Assembly: GCF_018388445.1 (NCBI RefSeq)
Contig: NZ_CP074405.1
Coordinates: forward strand, 2,418,001-2,482,000
From: Cellulomonas wangleii
GTDB taxonomy: Bacteria > Actinomycetota > Actinomycetes > Actinomycetales > Cellulomonadaceae
DNA length: 64,000 bases
Direction of reading: 5' to 3'
Positions 26,285-38,235 of this stretch are shown here, piece by piece. The stretch's first letter is position 1, and every line of letters begins with the position of its first letter. Under the pieces are notes generated by a model. The model ran no database searches, had not been told where the DNA came from, and saw nothing but the letters and a program-made list of their open reading frames with translations. A program made the translations under genes and the position numbers.

Positions 26285-26733
26285 CGACCGGCCAGGAACG
26301 TCAGGAGCAGGCGACGCTGCAGCGCGAACATCTCCTTCTCCTCGTCCGGCTCGGCATGGTCGTAGCCGAGCAGGTGCAGGATCCCGTGCGTCGTCAGCAG
26401 CAGCATCTCCTCGGCGGTCGAGTGGCCCGCGGCACGCGCCTGCGTGGCGGCGACCTCCGGGCACAGCACGACGTCACCGAGCACACCGGGGCCCGCGGGG
26501 TCGCCCTCGCGCCCGGGGCGCAGCTCGTCCATCGGGAACGACAGCACGTCGGTCGGTCCCGGCTCGTCCATCCACCGGACGTGCAGGTCCGTCATGGTCG
26601 CGACGTCGACCAGCCGCACGAACAGGTCCGCCTGCGGGTGCACGTGCATCTCGTCCAGCACGTACCGCCCGAGCGCGGCGAACTCCGCCTCGTCGACCTC
26701 GACGCCGGACTCGTTGCTCACCTCGACGCTCAT
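26281..26733 (-). CDS. ybeY: Endoribonuclease YbeY
   Basis: A 150-residue metalloprotein acting in 16S rRNA 3'-end processing and ribosome quality control. The zinc-binding H-G-x-L-H-L-x-G-Y-D-H motif is intact ([11 protein letters not shown], about residues 117-127). The start is the ATG at 26731-26733, overlapping the phoH stop by ATGA; a GTG four codons upstream is possible but lies inside phoH. Confidence 0.96.
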   Translation of the reverse strand: MSVEVSNESGVEVDEAEFAALGRYVLDEMHVHPQADLFVRLVDVATMTDLHVRWMDEPGPTDVLSFPMDELRPGREGDPAGPGVLGDVVLCPEVAATQARAAGHSTAEEMLLLTTHGILHLLGYDHAEPDEEKEMFALQRRLLLTFLAGR

Positions 26734-27731
26734 GCCCCGTCCCACCTCGCGTACGCGTCGATGATGTCCCCCACCAGCCGGTGCCGGACCACGTCGGAGG
26801 ACGACAGCCGGCAGAACTCCACGTCGTCGACCCCGGCGAGGATCTCCTCGACGACCCGCAGGCCGGAGCGCGTGCCGCTGGGCAGGTCGACCTGCGTGAC
26901 GTCGCCGGTCACGACGACCTTCGAGCCGAACCCGAGCCGGGTGAGGAACATCTTCATCTGCTCGACGGAGGTGTTCTGCGCCTCGTCGAGGATGATGAAG
27001 GAGTCGTTGAGGGTCCGCCCGCGCATGTACGCCAACGGCGCGACCTCGATGGTCCCCGCCTCCATGAGCCGCGGGATCGACTCGGGGTCGACCATGTCGT
27101 GCAGCGCGTCGTACAGGGGGCGCAGGTACGGGTCGATCTTCTCCGAGAGGCTGCCGGGCAGGAACCCGAGGCGTTCCCCGGCCTCGACGGCGGGGCGCGT
27201 CAGCACGATGCGGTTGACCTTGCGCGCCTGCAGCGCCTGCACCGCCTTGGCCATCGCCAGGTACGTCTTGCCGGTGCCGGCCGGGCCGATGCCGAACGTG
27301 ACGGTGTTGCGCTCGATCGCGTCGACGTACCCCTTCTGCCCCGGCGTCTTGGGACGGATCGTGCGACCGCGCGTGGACAGGATGTTGAACGTCAGGACGT
27401 CCGCGGGGCGCGCGCCTGCGTCGGCGGTGAGCATCGCGACGGAACGCGTCACCACCTCCGGGCTCAGCGGCGTGCCGGCGGCGGCCATCTCGACCAGCTC
27501 GTCGAGCAGGCGCGTGACGAGCGCGACGTCACCGGCCGGGCCGGCGAGCGTCACCTCGTTGCCGCGGACGTGGACGTCGACGGCGCGGAAGCCGTCCTCG
27601 ATGCTGCGCAGCACCTCGTCGCGCAGCCCGAGCAGCTCGACCATCGACACGTCCGGCGGGACGGTGATGCGGTGCTCGATGCGCGCGTGACGGTGCTCGG
27701 GTGCACGGGGTGCGGGGCTGGACTCGGCCAT
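26730..27731 (-). CDS. phoH: PhoH family ATPase
   Basis: A 333-residue protein, PhoH-like (PhoL), a P-loop ATPase often found with YbeY and implicated in RNA metabolism. Walker A is [11 protein letters not shown], Walker B is [10 protein letters not shown], and a [13 protein letters not shown] segment is typical. The ATG at 27729-27731 begins [14 protein letters not shown] lies rather far (21 nt) upstream, so the exact start is less sure than the gene. A TAGGAT hexamer at 27790-27795 would give a leader of about 50 nt. It heads the phoH-ybeY-corC-era operon and is divergent from ppdK. Confidence 0.93.
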   Translation of the reverse strand: MAESSPAPRAPEHRHARIEHRITVPPDVSMVELLGLRDEVLRSIEDGFRAVDVHVRGNEVTLAGPAGDVALVTRLLDELVEMAAAGTPLSPEVVTRSVAMLTADAGARPADVLTFNILSTRGRTIRPKTPGQKGYVDAIERNTVTFGIGPAGTGKTYLAMAKAVQALQARKVNRIVLTRPAVEAGERLGFLPGSLSEKIDPYLRPLYDALHDMVDPESIPRLMEAGTIEVAPLAYMRGRTLNDSFIILDEAQNTSVEQMKMFLTRLGFGSKVVVTGDVTQVDLPSGTRSGLRVVEEILAGVDDVEFCRLSSSDVVRHRLVGDIIDAYARWDGA

Positions 27732-27789
27732 GTGCTCGGCGGGTGCCGTGCGCTCCTTCTCTCGACGCGTGCCGTGCTGCGGACGCCCC

Positions 27790-27795
27790 ATCCTA
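27790..27795 (-). promoter_or_regulatory. Probable -10 element of the phoH operon
   Basis: TAGGAT on the minus strand, matching TANNNT, about 60 nt upstream of the phoH ATG. No clear -35 is visible. The same 229-base divergent gap must also hold the ppdK promoter, which I could not place. Confidence 0.45.
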
Positions 27796-27960
27796 CGCCG
27801 CCGGTCACCCGGGCCGAGGGCGCCCGCGGCGCAGGGTGCGCGCGCGCCCCGGCGGTGTGGGCCCTTCGTCCCCGGGCACCGGCGCCCGAGCGGGAGAACA
27901 CTGGTGGGCAGAGCCGGGCAACGGAGCCCGGTGGTGTTGCGTGGCGACGGAGGAAGCACC

Positions 27961-30678
<2,718 letters not shown>

Positions 30679-30689
30679 CACACCGGACC

Positions 30690-30738
30690 CGTGGGGGCGG
30701 CGGCACCTCTCTCCCCGTCGCGCGCCGCCGCCCCCACG
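30690..30738. terminator. Bidirectional hairpin between ppdK and rsmE
   Basis: A perfect 15-bp stem (30690-30704 with 30724-30738) with a 19-nt loop, lying between the convergent ends of ppdK and rsmE. There is no U tract. Confidence 0.8.
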
Positions 30739-30781
30739 TCCCCTCCTGCACGGGACGGCGGACCAGCACCTGCCGGAGCCG

Positions 30782-31540
30782 TCAGCCCCAGCGGCCGAGC
30801 CGGTCCGCGAGCATCGCCAGGGCCACGGGGCCGGCCGTGGACGTCCGCAGCACGTGCGGGCCCAGCCGGCAGGCCACGGCGCCTGCCCCGGTGAGGGCCT
30901 CCAGCTCGCGGTCGCTGATGCCGCCCTCGGGGCCGACGACGACCAGCACCTCGCCCCCGGCGGGCGTCGGGACGCCGTGCAGCGGTGTCGTGGCGGACTC
31001 GTGGAGGACGACGGCCGTCCCGCCGGCCGCGACGGTCGACGCGACGCGCGCGACGAGCCCGCGGTGGTCGAGGGCCTCCTCGACCACGGGCATGCGGGCG
31101 CGCCGGGACTGCTTCGTCGCCGCGCGCGCCGTCCCGACCCAGCGAGCGCGGCTCTTCTGCGCGCGCTCGCCCCGCCAGATCACCACGGAGCGCTCGGCCT
31201 GCCAGGGCACGACCCCGTCGACCCCGACCTCGGTGGCCGCCTCGACGGCCATCTCGTCACGATCGCCCTTGGCCAGAGCCTGCACGAGCACCAGCCGCGG
31301 GACGGGCTCGGGCTCGACGACGACGTCCTCGACGTCCACGCGCACCCCCTCGGGGCCGGCGGTCCGCACCCGGCCGACGAGCCGGACGCCGGCGCAGTCG
31401 ACCACGTCGACGCGCTCCCCCGGTCCGCGGCGCTGCACGACGCCGGCGTGCCGGCCCTCCGTGCCGTCCAGGAGGTACTCCCCTCCGGGCCGCACGTCGG
31501 CGAGCCGGCCGGGCTCGACGACGAAGACCGGCGCGCTCAC
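30782..31540 (-). CDS. rsmE: 16S rRNA (uracil-1498-N3)-methyltransferase
   Basis: A 252-residue SPOUT methyltransferase that methylates U1498 of 16S rRNA. It has an N-terminal PUA-like part (PVFVVEPGRL, GTEGRHAGVVQRR) and the knotted C-terminal SAM site (VVVGPEGGISDREL, then LGPHVLRTSTAGPVAL). The GTG start overlaps the dnaJ stop (GTGA), so it is the third gene of the hrcA-dnaJ-rsmE operon, a common actinobacterial order. Confidence 0.95.
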   Translation of the reverse strand: MSAPVFVVEPGRLADVRPGGEYLLDGTEGRHAGVVQRRGPGERVDVVDCAGVRLVGRVRTAGPEGVRVDVEDVVVEPEPVPRLVLVQALAKGDRDEMAVEAATEVGVDGVVPWQAERSVVIWRGERAQKSRARWVGTARAATKQSRRARMPVVEEALDHRGLVARVASTVAAGGTAVVLHESATTPLHGVPTPAGGEVLVVVGPEGGISDRELEALTGAGAVACRLGPHVLRTSTAGPVALAMLADRLGRWG

Positions 31541-32661
31541 CGGCCCGCGAGCTTGTCGCGCAGCTTGGCGAACATCCCGGGGTTGGCCGCGGCGAAGCGT
31601 GCCTCGGGGCGCTCCTCGCCGCGCAGCACGGCGAGACGACGCAGCAGCTCGGCCTGCTCGTCGTCGGCGGGGGTGGGCACCTGGACCTCCACGTGCACGT
31701 GCAGGTCCCCGCGGCCGCCCACGTGCAGGTGCCCGATCCCCAGCCCGCGCAGCGTGACGACCTCCCCCGGCTGCGTGCCCGGGCGCAGGTCGACCTCCTG
31801 CGGCCCGTCGAGGGTCTCCATCGACAGGACCGTGCCGAGCGCGGCCGCGGTCATGGGCACCTGGAGCGTCGCGTGCAGGTCGTCGCCGCGTCGCACGAAC
31901 GTGTCGTGCTTGCGCTCGCGGACCTCGAGGTACACGTCGCCCGCCGGACCGCCGGCCGGGCCGACCTCACCCTGACCGGTCAGCTTGATGCGCGTGCCGG
32001 TGTCGACGCCCGCGGGCACGTCCACCGACAGCGTCCGCCGGGACCGCACGCGGCCCTCGCCGGCGCACTCGGTGCACGGCTCGGGGATGACCGTGCCGAA
32101 CCCGTGGCAGGCCGCGCAGGGCTGCGTCGTCATGACCTGCCCGAGGAACGAGCGTGCCACCCGCTGCACGGACCCGCGCCCGCCGCAGACCTCGCAGGTG
32201 CGCGGCGAGGTGCCGGGCCGGCAGCAGGTGCCACCGCACGTGGGGCACAGCACCGCCGTGTCCACCTGCACCTCGCGGTGGACGCCGAACGCGGTCTCGG
32301 CCAGGTCCAGGTCGAGGCGCACCAGGGCGTCCTGCCCGCGCCGGGCACGCGCCACCGGGCCGCGCGGAGCACCGCCCGCGGCGGCGCCGAAGAACGTCTC
32401 GAAGATGTCCTGGAACCCGAAGCCGCCGCCCATGCCACCGCCCGGGGACGCGGGGTCGGCGCCCATGTCGTAGGCGCGACGCTTCTCCGGGTTGCCCAGC
32501 ACGTCGTAGGCGCGCGACACGTCCTTGAACCGCTCCTCGGACGCGGGGTCGGTGCCCGCCACGTCGGGGTGCAGCTCACGGGCGAGCCGGCGGTAGGCCT
32601 TCTTGATCTGCTCGGGCGTCGCGTCGCGCGGCAGGCCGAGGATCTCGTAGTAGTCGGTCAC
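31537..32661 (-). CDS. dnaJ: Molecular chaperone DnaJ (DnaJ2 type)
   Basis: A 374-residue class A J-protein. The J domain (1-68) has the HPD motif that stimulates DnaK. A Gly/Phe-rich stretch follows (about 72-95), then the zinc domain with four Cys pairs (CPTCGGTC, CEVCGGRG, CAACHGFG, CTECAGEG; the first deviates from CxxCxGxG), then the client-binding C-terminal domain. It follows hrcA by 87 bases rather than dnaK, which marks it as the second actinobacterial DnaJ. The start is the GTG at 32659-32661 (MTDYYEILGL); its ribosome site is weak. Confidence 0.95.
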   Translation of the reverse strand: MTDYYEILGLPRDATPEQIKKAYRRLARELHPDVAGTDPASEERFKDVSRAYDVLGNPEKRRAYDMGADPASPGGGMGGGFGFQDIFETFFGAAAGGAPRGPVARARRGQDALVRLDLDLAETAFGVHREVQVDTAVLCPTCGGTCCRPGTSPRTCEVCGGRGSVQRVARSFLGQVMTTQPCAACHGFGTVIPEPCTECAGEGRVRSRRTLSVDVPAGVDTGTRIKLTGQGEVGPAGGPAGDVYLEVRERKHDTFVRRGDDLHATLQVPMTAAALGTVLSMETLDGPQEVDLRPGTQPGEVVTLRGLGIGHLHVGGRGDLHVHVEVQVPTPADDEQAELLRRLAVLRGEERPEARFAAANPGMFAKLRDKLAGR

Positions 32662-32748
32662 GTGGCGTGCTGCTCGCTTCCTGCTCGTGGGTGGCGTGCC
32701 CGGCCGCGCGCGCGGCGCGCCCGGCGGCGCGTCCGCGGGGCGTACCGG

Positions 32749-33777
32749 TCAGCCCGCAAGGATCCGGGTGAGGTACCGGGCGACGGCACGGACCGCCGCC
32801 ATGGTCTGGGGGTAGTCCATGCGCAGCGGGCCGACGGCCCCGAGCACGGCGACGGACGACCCGTCGCCGCCGTACCCGCTGGTGACGATGCTGGTCTCGG
32901 CCAGCCCCTCGTGCTGGGTCTCGCGGCCGATCCGCACCGCGACGCCGCCGGAGTCCTCCGCCATCTCGGACAGCAGGCGCAGCAGCACGACCTGCTCCTC
33001 GAGGGCCTCGAGGACGGGTCCGATGGTGTGCGGGAAGTCGGCGTTGGCGCTGCGGGCCAGGTGCGACGCACCCGCGACCACGACCCGCTCCTCCCGCTCC
33101 TGCGCGAGGGTCTCGGCCACGACCGCGACGACCGAGCGGGCGAGGTCCTCGCCGCCCGACGTGAACTCGGCGGCGAGAGCCTCGAGAGCGCCGTCCAGCT
33201 CGGCGAGGCGCAGGCCCGCGGCGACGACGTTCAACCGCACGCGCAGCCGCGCCACGACGGCCTCGTCGAGGTCGGTGGTGAGCTCCAGGGTGCGCTGCTC
33301 GACGCGACCCGTCGTGGTGATGATGACGACGAGCAGGTGACGCTCACCGACAGGGACGAGCTCGACGTGCCGCAGCGCCGAGCGGCGCAGCGACGGGTAC
33401 TGCACGATCGCCACCTGGTGCGTCAGCTGGGCGATGAGCCGCACCGCACGGTCGATGACGTCGTCGAGGTCCACCGCCTCCTCGAGCAGCGTGCCGATCG
33501 CCCGCTTCTCCGCGGCGGACAGGGGACGCACGCCCGACAGGCGGTCGACGAACTCGCGGTAGCCCAGGTCGGTGGGCACGCGACCGGCCGACGTGTGCGG
33601 CTGGACGATGAGCCCGGCCTCCTCGAGCGCGGCCATGTCGTTGCGGATGGTGGCCGGCGAGACGCCGAGCGCGTGGCGCTCCGCCAGGGCGCGCGAGCCC
33701 ACGGGCTCACGGGTCGCGACGTAGTCCTCGACGATGGCGCGCAGCACGTCCAGCCGCCGGTCCTCGCTGATGCTCAT
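32749..33777 (-). CDS. hrcA: Heat-inducible transcription repressor HrcA
   Basis: A 342-residue repressor of class I heat-shock genes. An N-terminal winged helix (about 1-75, [19 protein letters not shown]) binds the CIRCE element; a GAF-like dimerisation domain follows. The ATG at 33775-33777 has GGAGG about 8 nt upstream, and a longer in-frame extension has no ribosome site. A CIRCE copy lies 64 bases upstream, so hrcA, dnaJ and rsmE should be autoregulated and heat-inducible. Confidence 0.96.
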   Translation of the reverse strand: MSISEDRRLDVLRAIVEDYVATREPVGSRALAERHALGVSPATIRNDMAALEEAGLIVQPHTSAGRVPTDLGYREFVDRLSGVRPLSAAEKRAIGTLLEEAVDLDDVIDRAVRLIAQLTHQVAIVQYPSLRRSALRHVELVPVGERHLLVVIITTTGRVEQRTLELTTDLDEAVVARLRVRLNVVAAGLRLAELDGALEALAAEFTSGGEDLARSVVAVVAETLAQEREERVVVAGASHLARSANADFPHTIGPVLEALEEQVVLLRLLSEMAEDSGGVAVRIGRETQHEGLAETSIVTSGYGGDGSSVAVLGAVGPLRMDYPQTMAAVRAVARYLTRILAG

Positions 33778-33840
33778 GTCGCTCCCTCCTGCCCCCGTGG
33801 CCCTCGAGCGCCCCCGCGGCGCCGCACCGCGGCGTCCTGG

Positions 33841-33867
33841 GTAGCACTCGCCCGTACCGAGTGCCAA
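33841..33867. promoter_or_regulatory. CIRCE operator upstream of hrcA
   Basis: GTAGCACTC-N9-GAGTGCCAA matches the CIRCE consensus TTAGCACTC-N9-GAGTGCTAA with one change per arm. A minus-strand TAGAAT hexamer (-10 type) overlaps its upstream edge at about 33868-33873, so HrcA bound here would block initiation. Confidence 0.92.
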
Positions 33868-33973
33868 TTCTACGCGCACGTCCAGGAGGCGGGGTGGCGT
33901 CCCCCGCACCGTCCCCGCCACCGTCCCCGCGCGTCCGCCGCGGCGGCGCGCCGGGACCTCCTAGAGTGCCCGC

Positions 33974-34843
33974 GTGACCGACGACCGCTACGGCTCCGAC
34001 GTGCTGTCGGGCGACCGCTCCCCGTCCCGTCCCGTCCACCACCGCCCCGCGCGCACGTCCCGCGAGCAGGCCGCCGAGCCCGGTCTGGTCGTCGAGGACG
34101 TCGAGACCGGATGGGTCGGCGCCGTCGTCCGCGTCGAGAAGTCCGGGGGCCAGCACGTCGTGGTCCTCGAGGACCGGCGCGGGCGCACGCGGACGTTCCG
34201 GCTCGGTCCCGGGTTCTGGGTCGACGGCCAGCCGGTGGTGCTCACGGCGCCGGTGACCTCGCGGGCACCCGCGCGACCCACCCGCACCGCGTCGGGGTCG
34301 GTGGCCGTGCCGGACGCGCGGGCCCGCGTGGCGCGCGGATCGCGCATCTGGGTCGAGGGCAAGCACGACGCGGAGCTGGTCGAGAAGGTCTGGGGCGACG
34401 ACCTGCGCGTCGAAGGCGTCGTCGTCGAGCTGCTCGACGGTGTCGACCACCTCGCGGACGCCCTGCGGGACTTCCGCCCGAGCGCGGACCGGCGCGTCGG
34501 CGTGCTCGTCGACCACCTCGTCCCCGGCTCCAAGGAGAGCCGCATCGCGGCCGACGCCCTGCGTGCCGCGCCCGCCGGGACCGTCCTGGTGCTCGGGCAC
34601 CCGTACGTCGACGTGTGGCAGGCCGTGCGCCCCGAGCGCGTCGGGCTCGACGCGTGGCCGACCATCGAGCGCGGCACGGAGTGGAAGCGCGGCATCCTGC
34701 GCGAGCTGGGGTGGCCGGCGGACGACCAGGCGGACGTGGCGCGGGCCTGGCAGCGCATCCTGCGCTCGGTGCGCTCGTACGCGGACCTCGAGCCGAGCCT
34801 GCTGGGCCGCGTCGAGGAGCTCATCGACTTCGTCACCGCCTGA
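33974..34843 (+). CDS. DUF3097 family protein
   Basis: A 289-residue protein of an actinobacterial family of unknown function. It has a small N-terminal beta-rich part (GWVGAVVRVEKSGGQHVVVL) and a C-terminal Toprim-like stretch with IWVEGKHDAELVEKVWGDDL and VGVLVDHLVPGSKESR, where acidic residues could bind a metal. Any nucleic-acid role is inference. The GTG start is preceded by TAGAGT (33962-33967) at 6 nt and no ribosome site, indicating a leaderless message. It is divergent from hrcA, sharing the gap with CIRCE. Confidence 0.88.
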   Translation: MTDDRYGSDVLSGDRSPSRPVHHRPARTSREQAAEPGLVVEDVETGWVGAVVRVEKSGGQHVVVLEDRRGRTRTFRLGPGFWVDGQPVVLTAPVTSRAPARPTRTASGSVAVPDARARVARGSRIWVEGKHDAELVEKVWGDDLRVEGVVVELLDGVDHLADALRDFRPSADRRVGVLVDHLVPGSKESRIAADALRAAPAGTVLVLGHPYVDVWQAVRPERVGLDAWPTIERGTEWKRGILRELGWPADDQADVARAWQRILRSVRSYADLEPSLLGRVEELIDFVTA

Positions 34844-34850
34844 CGCCGAC

Positions 34851-34893
34851 GACGCGGGGGCCCCGTCCGCCCGGCGGACGGGGTCCCCGCGTC
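34851..34893. terminator. Bidirectional hairpin after the DUF3097 gene
   Basis: Arms 34851-34871 and 34873-34893 are complementary over 21 positions with a single G-T pair; the central few bases must form the loop. It sits between two convergent genes and is followed by TTG, not a U tract. Confidence 0.8.
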
Positions 34894-34904
34894 TTGCGTG
34901 CGGC

Positions 34905-36029
34905 TCAGGCCGCGAGACGCCCGTCGGTCAGACGACGGTAGGCGTACACGGTCAGCAGGGCGCCGACCGGCAGCGAGACCAGCACACCGATCCCGCACAC
35001 CAGGCTGCCGACCCAGCTGACCAGCGCGACGACGAGGTACACCAGGATCGCCGTGCCGAGGTCGCGCGTCTGCAGGTTCACGCTCGTGCGGATCGCCTGC
35101 ACCGCGCTCTCGCCGCGGTCCACGATCGCGACCACCGCGTAGAACACGAAGAACCCGGCGACGAACAGCGCGACCTGACCGAGGAACGGGATGACGCTCG
35201 CCACGACGCCGGCGGCACAGGCGATGAGCGCGAACAGCAGCAGCTGACCCGCGGACGACGTGTCGAACAGGTCACCGATCGACAGCGGGCGGCCGTCGGC
35301 GACCTTGAGTGCGGCCTTGACGAACGCCGCACCGAACAGGACGAGCAGGAGCAGCAGCAGGGCGGCGTAGATCGTGATGCCGATGGAGCCACCGATGCCC
35401 GCGAGCACACCGGGTGCGTCCCCGGACCCGATGACGGCGGCGACGCCGCCGACCATCGCTGCACCGATCACCGCGACGACCGCGATGACGACGAACCACA
35501 CCAGGCCACCCAGCACGAAGGCCGCCCAGTTCTGCCCGAACTTCGAGAACGACCACGAGAACCCGGCACCGATGTCGACCGGACCGGACGGCGACGCGTA
35601 CGGCCGGCCGTACGGCGACTGCTGACCCGGCGTGCCGTAGGGCGGCGGTGCGCCGTAGGGCGGCGGTGCGCCGTGGGCCGGCGGGGTGCCGTAGGGCGAC
35701 GGTGCGCCGTAGGGCGCGGCGGGCGGGGTGCTCCCGGGCCCGGACGAGGTGGCGGGTGGCGGGTACGGCGGGGAGCCGGCCCCCGGCGGCGGGTACCCGC
35801 CCGGCGGCGGTGTCGGAGGCTGCGGGGGCGGCACGTCCTGCGCGGCCGGGCCCGGTGCCACCGGCGGGGGCGTGGGAGCCTGCGCGGGCGGCACGTCCCG
35901 CGCGGCCTCACCGGGGGCGGAGGGCGGGCCCGGCACCTCGTGGGCGCCCTCGCCGTGGGCGGGCGGGGGCGGCGGGACCGCGCTGCCGCCGTCGTCGCTC
36001 GGCGGCGTGCCGCCGGTGTTCTCGCTCAT
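34905..36029 (-). CDS. Membrane protein with Pro-rich N-terminal tail
   Basis: A 374-residue protein. The first ~155 residues are Pro/Gly/Ala/Tyr-rich and end in PPYG-type repeats. The rest has about five to six membrane helices (from about residue 170), with FSWSFSKFGQNWAAFVLG leading into the first, reminiscent of DUF975/YciC-like integral membrane families. No enzymatic motif is visible. Such tails in actinobacteria are often interaction modules. The ATG at 36027-36029 has GGAGG 7-8 nt upstream. It ends at a strong shared hairpin. Confidence 0.78.
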   Translation of the reverse strand: MSENTGGTPPSDDGGSAVPPPPPAHGEGAHEVPGPPSAPGEAARDVPPAQAPTPPPVAPGPAAQDVPPPQPPTPPPGGYPPPGAGSPPYPPPATSSGPGSTPPAAPYGAPSPYGTPPAHGAPPPYGAPPPYGTPGQQSPYGRPYASPSGPVDIGAGFSWSFSKFGQNWAAFVLGGLVWFVVIAVVAVIGAAMVGGVAAVIGSGDAPGVLAGIGGSIGITIYAALLLLLLVLFGAAFVKAALKVADGRPLSIGDLFDTSSAGQLLLFALIACAAGVVASVIPFLGQVALFVAGFFVFYAVVAIVDRGESAVQAIRTSVNLQTRDLGTAILVYLVVALVSWVGSLVCGIGVLVSLPVGALLTVYAYRRLTDGRLAA

Positions 36030-36192
36030 GCGTGCCTCCAGGCGTGACCAGGGCGCGGACACGCCCTCCTCGCAGGGAACCCACCCGCCCTGCGGCGTGT
36101 CAAGGCACCGCGCCGCCGACCGTGGCGCGCCCCGGTCACCGGGCCGTACGCTGCGGACGCCCGCCACCACCGACCACTCCTGGAGCCGCCCC

Positions 36193-36570
36193 GTGTCGTA
36201 CGACCCCCGGGACACACCGCCCCGCCCGCCCGCGCCGAGCAACACCCTGGCGATGGTGGCGCACCTCGGCGGTGTGCTCACCTACCTGTTCGCGGGGTGG
36301 GTCGTGTCCCTCGTGGTCTGGCTGGTCCAGCGGGACCAGGACCGGGCCGCGGCGCAGGAGGCGCGCGTCGCGCTCAACTTCCAGCTCACGGCGCTCATCG
36401 CGATGGTCGTGCTGCACGTCGTGGAGCAGTTCCCCGTGATCGGGATCATCGGGTGGATCGGCAAGCTCGCGGTCGGGGTCGTCGCGCTCGTGCTCTCGAT
36501 CGTCGCGGCCGCCGCCGTGTACCGCGGCGGGTCGTACCGCTACCCGTTCAGCCTCGAGCTCGTCCGGTGA
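36193..36570 (+). CDS. DUF4870 membrane protein
   Basis: A 125-residue protein with three membrane helices and the family's pattern: NTLAMVAHLGGVLTYLFAGW, a short loop with a charged QRDQDR, ARVALNFQLTALIAMVV, and a final YRYPFSLELVR. Function unknown. The GTG at 36193 has GGAG 7 nt upstream. It overlaps the next gene by GTGA; the two are homologous and probably form a pair. Confidence 0.85.
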   Translation: MSYDPRDTPPRPPAPSNTLAMVAHLGGVLTYLFAGWVVSLVVWLVQRDQDRAAAQEARVALNFQLTALIAMVVLHVVEQFPVIGIIGWIGKLAVGVVALVLSIVAAAAVYRGGSYRYPFSLELVR

Positions 36571-36953
36571 GCACGCCCGCACCCCCGTCCGGGTGGGACG
36601 CACCTGCACCCGTCTCCCCGCTGCGCCCGGAGGACGAGCGGACCTGGGCGATCCTCGTCCACCTGCTGCCGCTCCTCGGGCTGGGGTTCCTGGCGCCGCT
36701 CGTCGTCTGGCTCGTCTTCCGGGGCCGCGGGCCGTTCCTCGAGCACCACGCCAAGGAGTCGCTGAACTTCCAGCTGACGGTACTGATCGCCGTGGTCTCC
36801 GGCGTGCTGCTGTCGGTGGTGCTGTTCGGCATCCCGGCGCTTCTCCTCGGCCTCGCCGGCGTGCTGTGGGTGGTCCTGGAGATCCTCGCCGCCGTCGCCG
36901 CGAGCCGGTGGGAGTGGTACCGCTACCCGCTGACGCTGCGGCTGGTCCCCTGA
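36567..36953 (+). CDS. DUF4870 membrane protein, second copy
   Basis: A 128-residue homologue of the preceding gene: ERTWAILVHLLPLLGLGFLA, HHAKESLNFQLTVLIAVV and a closing YRYPLTLRLVP. Three membrane helices are visible. The GTG start overlaps the previous stop (GTGA), so the two are co-translated; tandem duplication followed by divergence is likely. It ends 18 bases from the convergent hemW stop. Confidence 0.85.
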   Translation: MSTPAPPSGWDAPAPVSPLRPEDERTWAILVHLLPLLGLGFLAPLVVWLVFRGRGPFLEHHAKESLNFQLTVLIAVVSGVLLSVVLFGIPALLLGLAGVLWVVLEILAAVAASRWEWYRYPLTLRLVP

Positions 36954-36971
36954 GCCGGGGACGCGCACCGG

Positions 36972-38210
36972 TCAGACGGTGAGCGCCCGCACGACCGCGT
37001 CGGCCAGCAGCCGGCCGCGGCGGGTCAGGACGACCCGGCGCGGACCGTCACCACCGAGCGCGGCGCGCGGGTCGACCAGCCCGTCCGCGACGAGCCCGGC
37101 GACCGCCGGACGTGCACCCGCGGGCAGGTCGTCGACCAGCAGGCCCTCCGCGATGCGCACGCGCAGCATCACCCGCTCCAGCTCCGCGGTCGCGCCGGCG
37201 ACGACCTCACGCCCCGCGGCGGGACTCAGCCCGCGCCCCAGCCGGTCGGCGTACGCCCGCGGGTGCTTGACGTTCCACCACCGCACGCCGCCGACGTGGC
37301 TGTGCGCCCCGGGGCCGATCCCCCACCAGTCGTCGCCGCGCCAGTAGCCGAGGTTGTGCCGTGAGGCGTCGGCCGGTGTGCGCGCCCAGTTGCTCACCTC
37401 GTACCAGTGCAGGCCCGCCGCGGTCAGCAGGTCGTCCGCCAGCTCGTACTTGGTCGCCTGGTCGTCCTCGTCGGGCAGCGTCAGCTCGCCGCGGCGCACC
37501 TGCACCGCCATGCGCGTGCCGGGCTCCACCACCAGGGCGTAGGCGCTCACGTGGTCGACCCCCGTGGCGAGCGCGGCGTCCAGGGACCGTCGCCAGTCGT
37601 CGAGCGACTCCCCCGGCGTGCCGTAGATCAGGTCCAGCGAGACCCGCAGCCCCGCGTCGCGTGCCCAGCGCACGACGTCGGGGATCCGGTCGGGGTCGTG
37701 GGTGCGCTCGAGCGTGCGCAGCACGTGCGGGACGGCGGACTGCATGCCGAACGACACGCGCGTCACGCCGGCGGCGGCCAGCCGCGCCAGGCCGTCGGGC
37801 GTGACCGAGTCGGGGTTGGCCTCCGTCGTGACCTCGGCGCCCGGGGCCAGACCCCACGTGTCCCGCACCCCGTCGAGCATCCGGACCAGGTCGTCCACGG
37901 GCAGCAGCGTCGGGGTTCCCCCGCCCACGAAGACGGTGGCCACCTCGCGCGGGGGCAGCCCGGCCGCCCGCAGCACCCGGTCCGCGAGCGCGACCTCGCT
38001 CAGCGCGGTGCCGGCGTACGCGGCGAGGCTCGCCCCGCCACCGAGCTCGGTGGCCGTGTAGGTGTTGAAGTCGCAGTACCCGCAGCGCACGGCGCAGAAC
38101 GGCACGTGCAGGTACACGCCGAAGGCGCGGCCCTGTGCACCCTCGGCGGCCGAGGCGGGCAGCGCACCGTCCGCGGGGGCGGGGTCGCCGTCGGGCAGCG
38201 CGGGGCTCAC
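36972..38210 (-). CDS. hemW: Radical SAM haem chaperone HemW (coproporphyrinogen-oxidase-like)
   Basis: A 412-residue radical SAM protein. The cluster motif CAVRCGYCDF (CxxxCxxC, near residue 38) is followed by VFVGGGTPTLL (SAM-binding GGGTP), ANPDS and a C-terminal HemW-type domain with WYEVSNWAR. HemW proteins transfer haem and are often misnamed HemN. The GTG at 38208-38210 follows lepA by 25 bases; lepA-hemW is a widespread pair, here followed elsewhere by hrcA/dnaJ. Confidence 0.94.
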   Translation of the reverse strand: MSPALPDGDPAPADGALPASAAEGAQGRAFGVYLHVPFCAVRCGYCDFNTYTATELGGGASLAAYAGTALSEVALADRVLRAAGLPPREVATVFVGGGTPTLLPVDDLVRMLDGVRDTWGLAPGAEVTTEANPDSVTPDGLARLAAAGVTRVSFGMQSAVPHVLRTLERTHDPDRIPDVVRWARDAGLRVSLDLIYGTPGESLDDWRRSLDAALATGVDHVSAYALVVEPGTRMAVQVRRGELTLPDEDDQATKYELADDLLTAAGLHWYEVSNWARTPADASRHNLGYWRGDDWWGIGPGAHSHVGGVRWWNVKHPRAYADRLGRGLSPAAGREVVAGATAELERVMLRVRIAEGLLVDDLPAGARPAVAGLVADGLVDPRAALGGDGPRRVVLTRRGRLLADAVVRALTV

Positions 38211-38235
38211 CGGGCACCGCCCGTGGCCACGCTGC

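Noticed and set aside
27792..27960. An earlier in-frame ATG for phoH at about 27792
   Set aside because: It lies inside the TAGGAT -10 candidate and lacks a ribosome site, so the start at 27731 is preferred, with some doubt.
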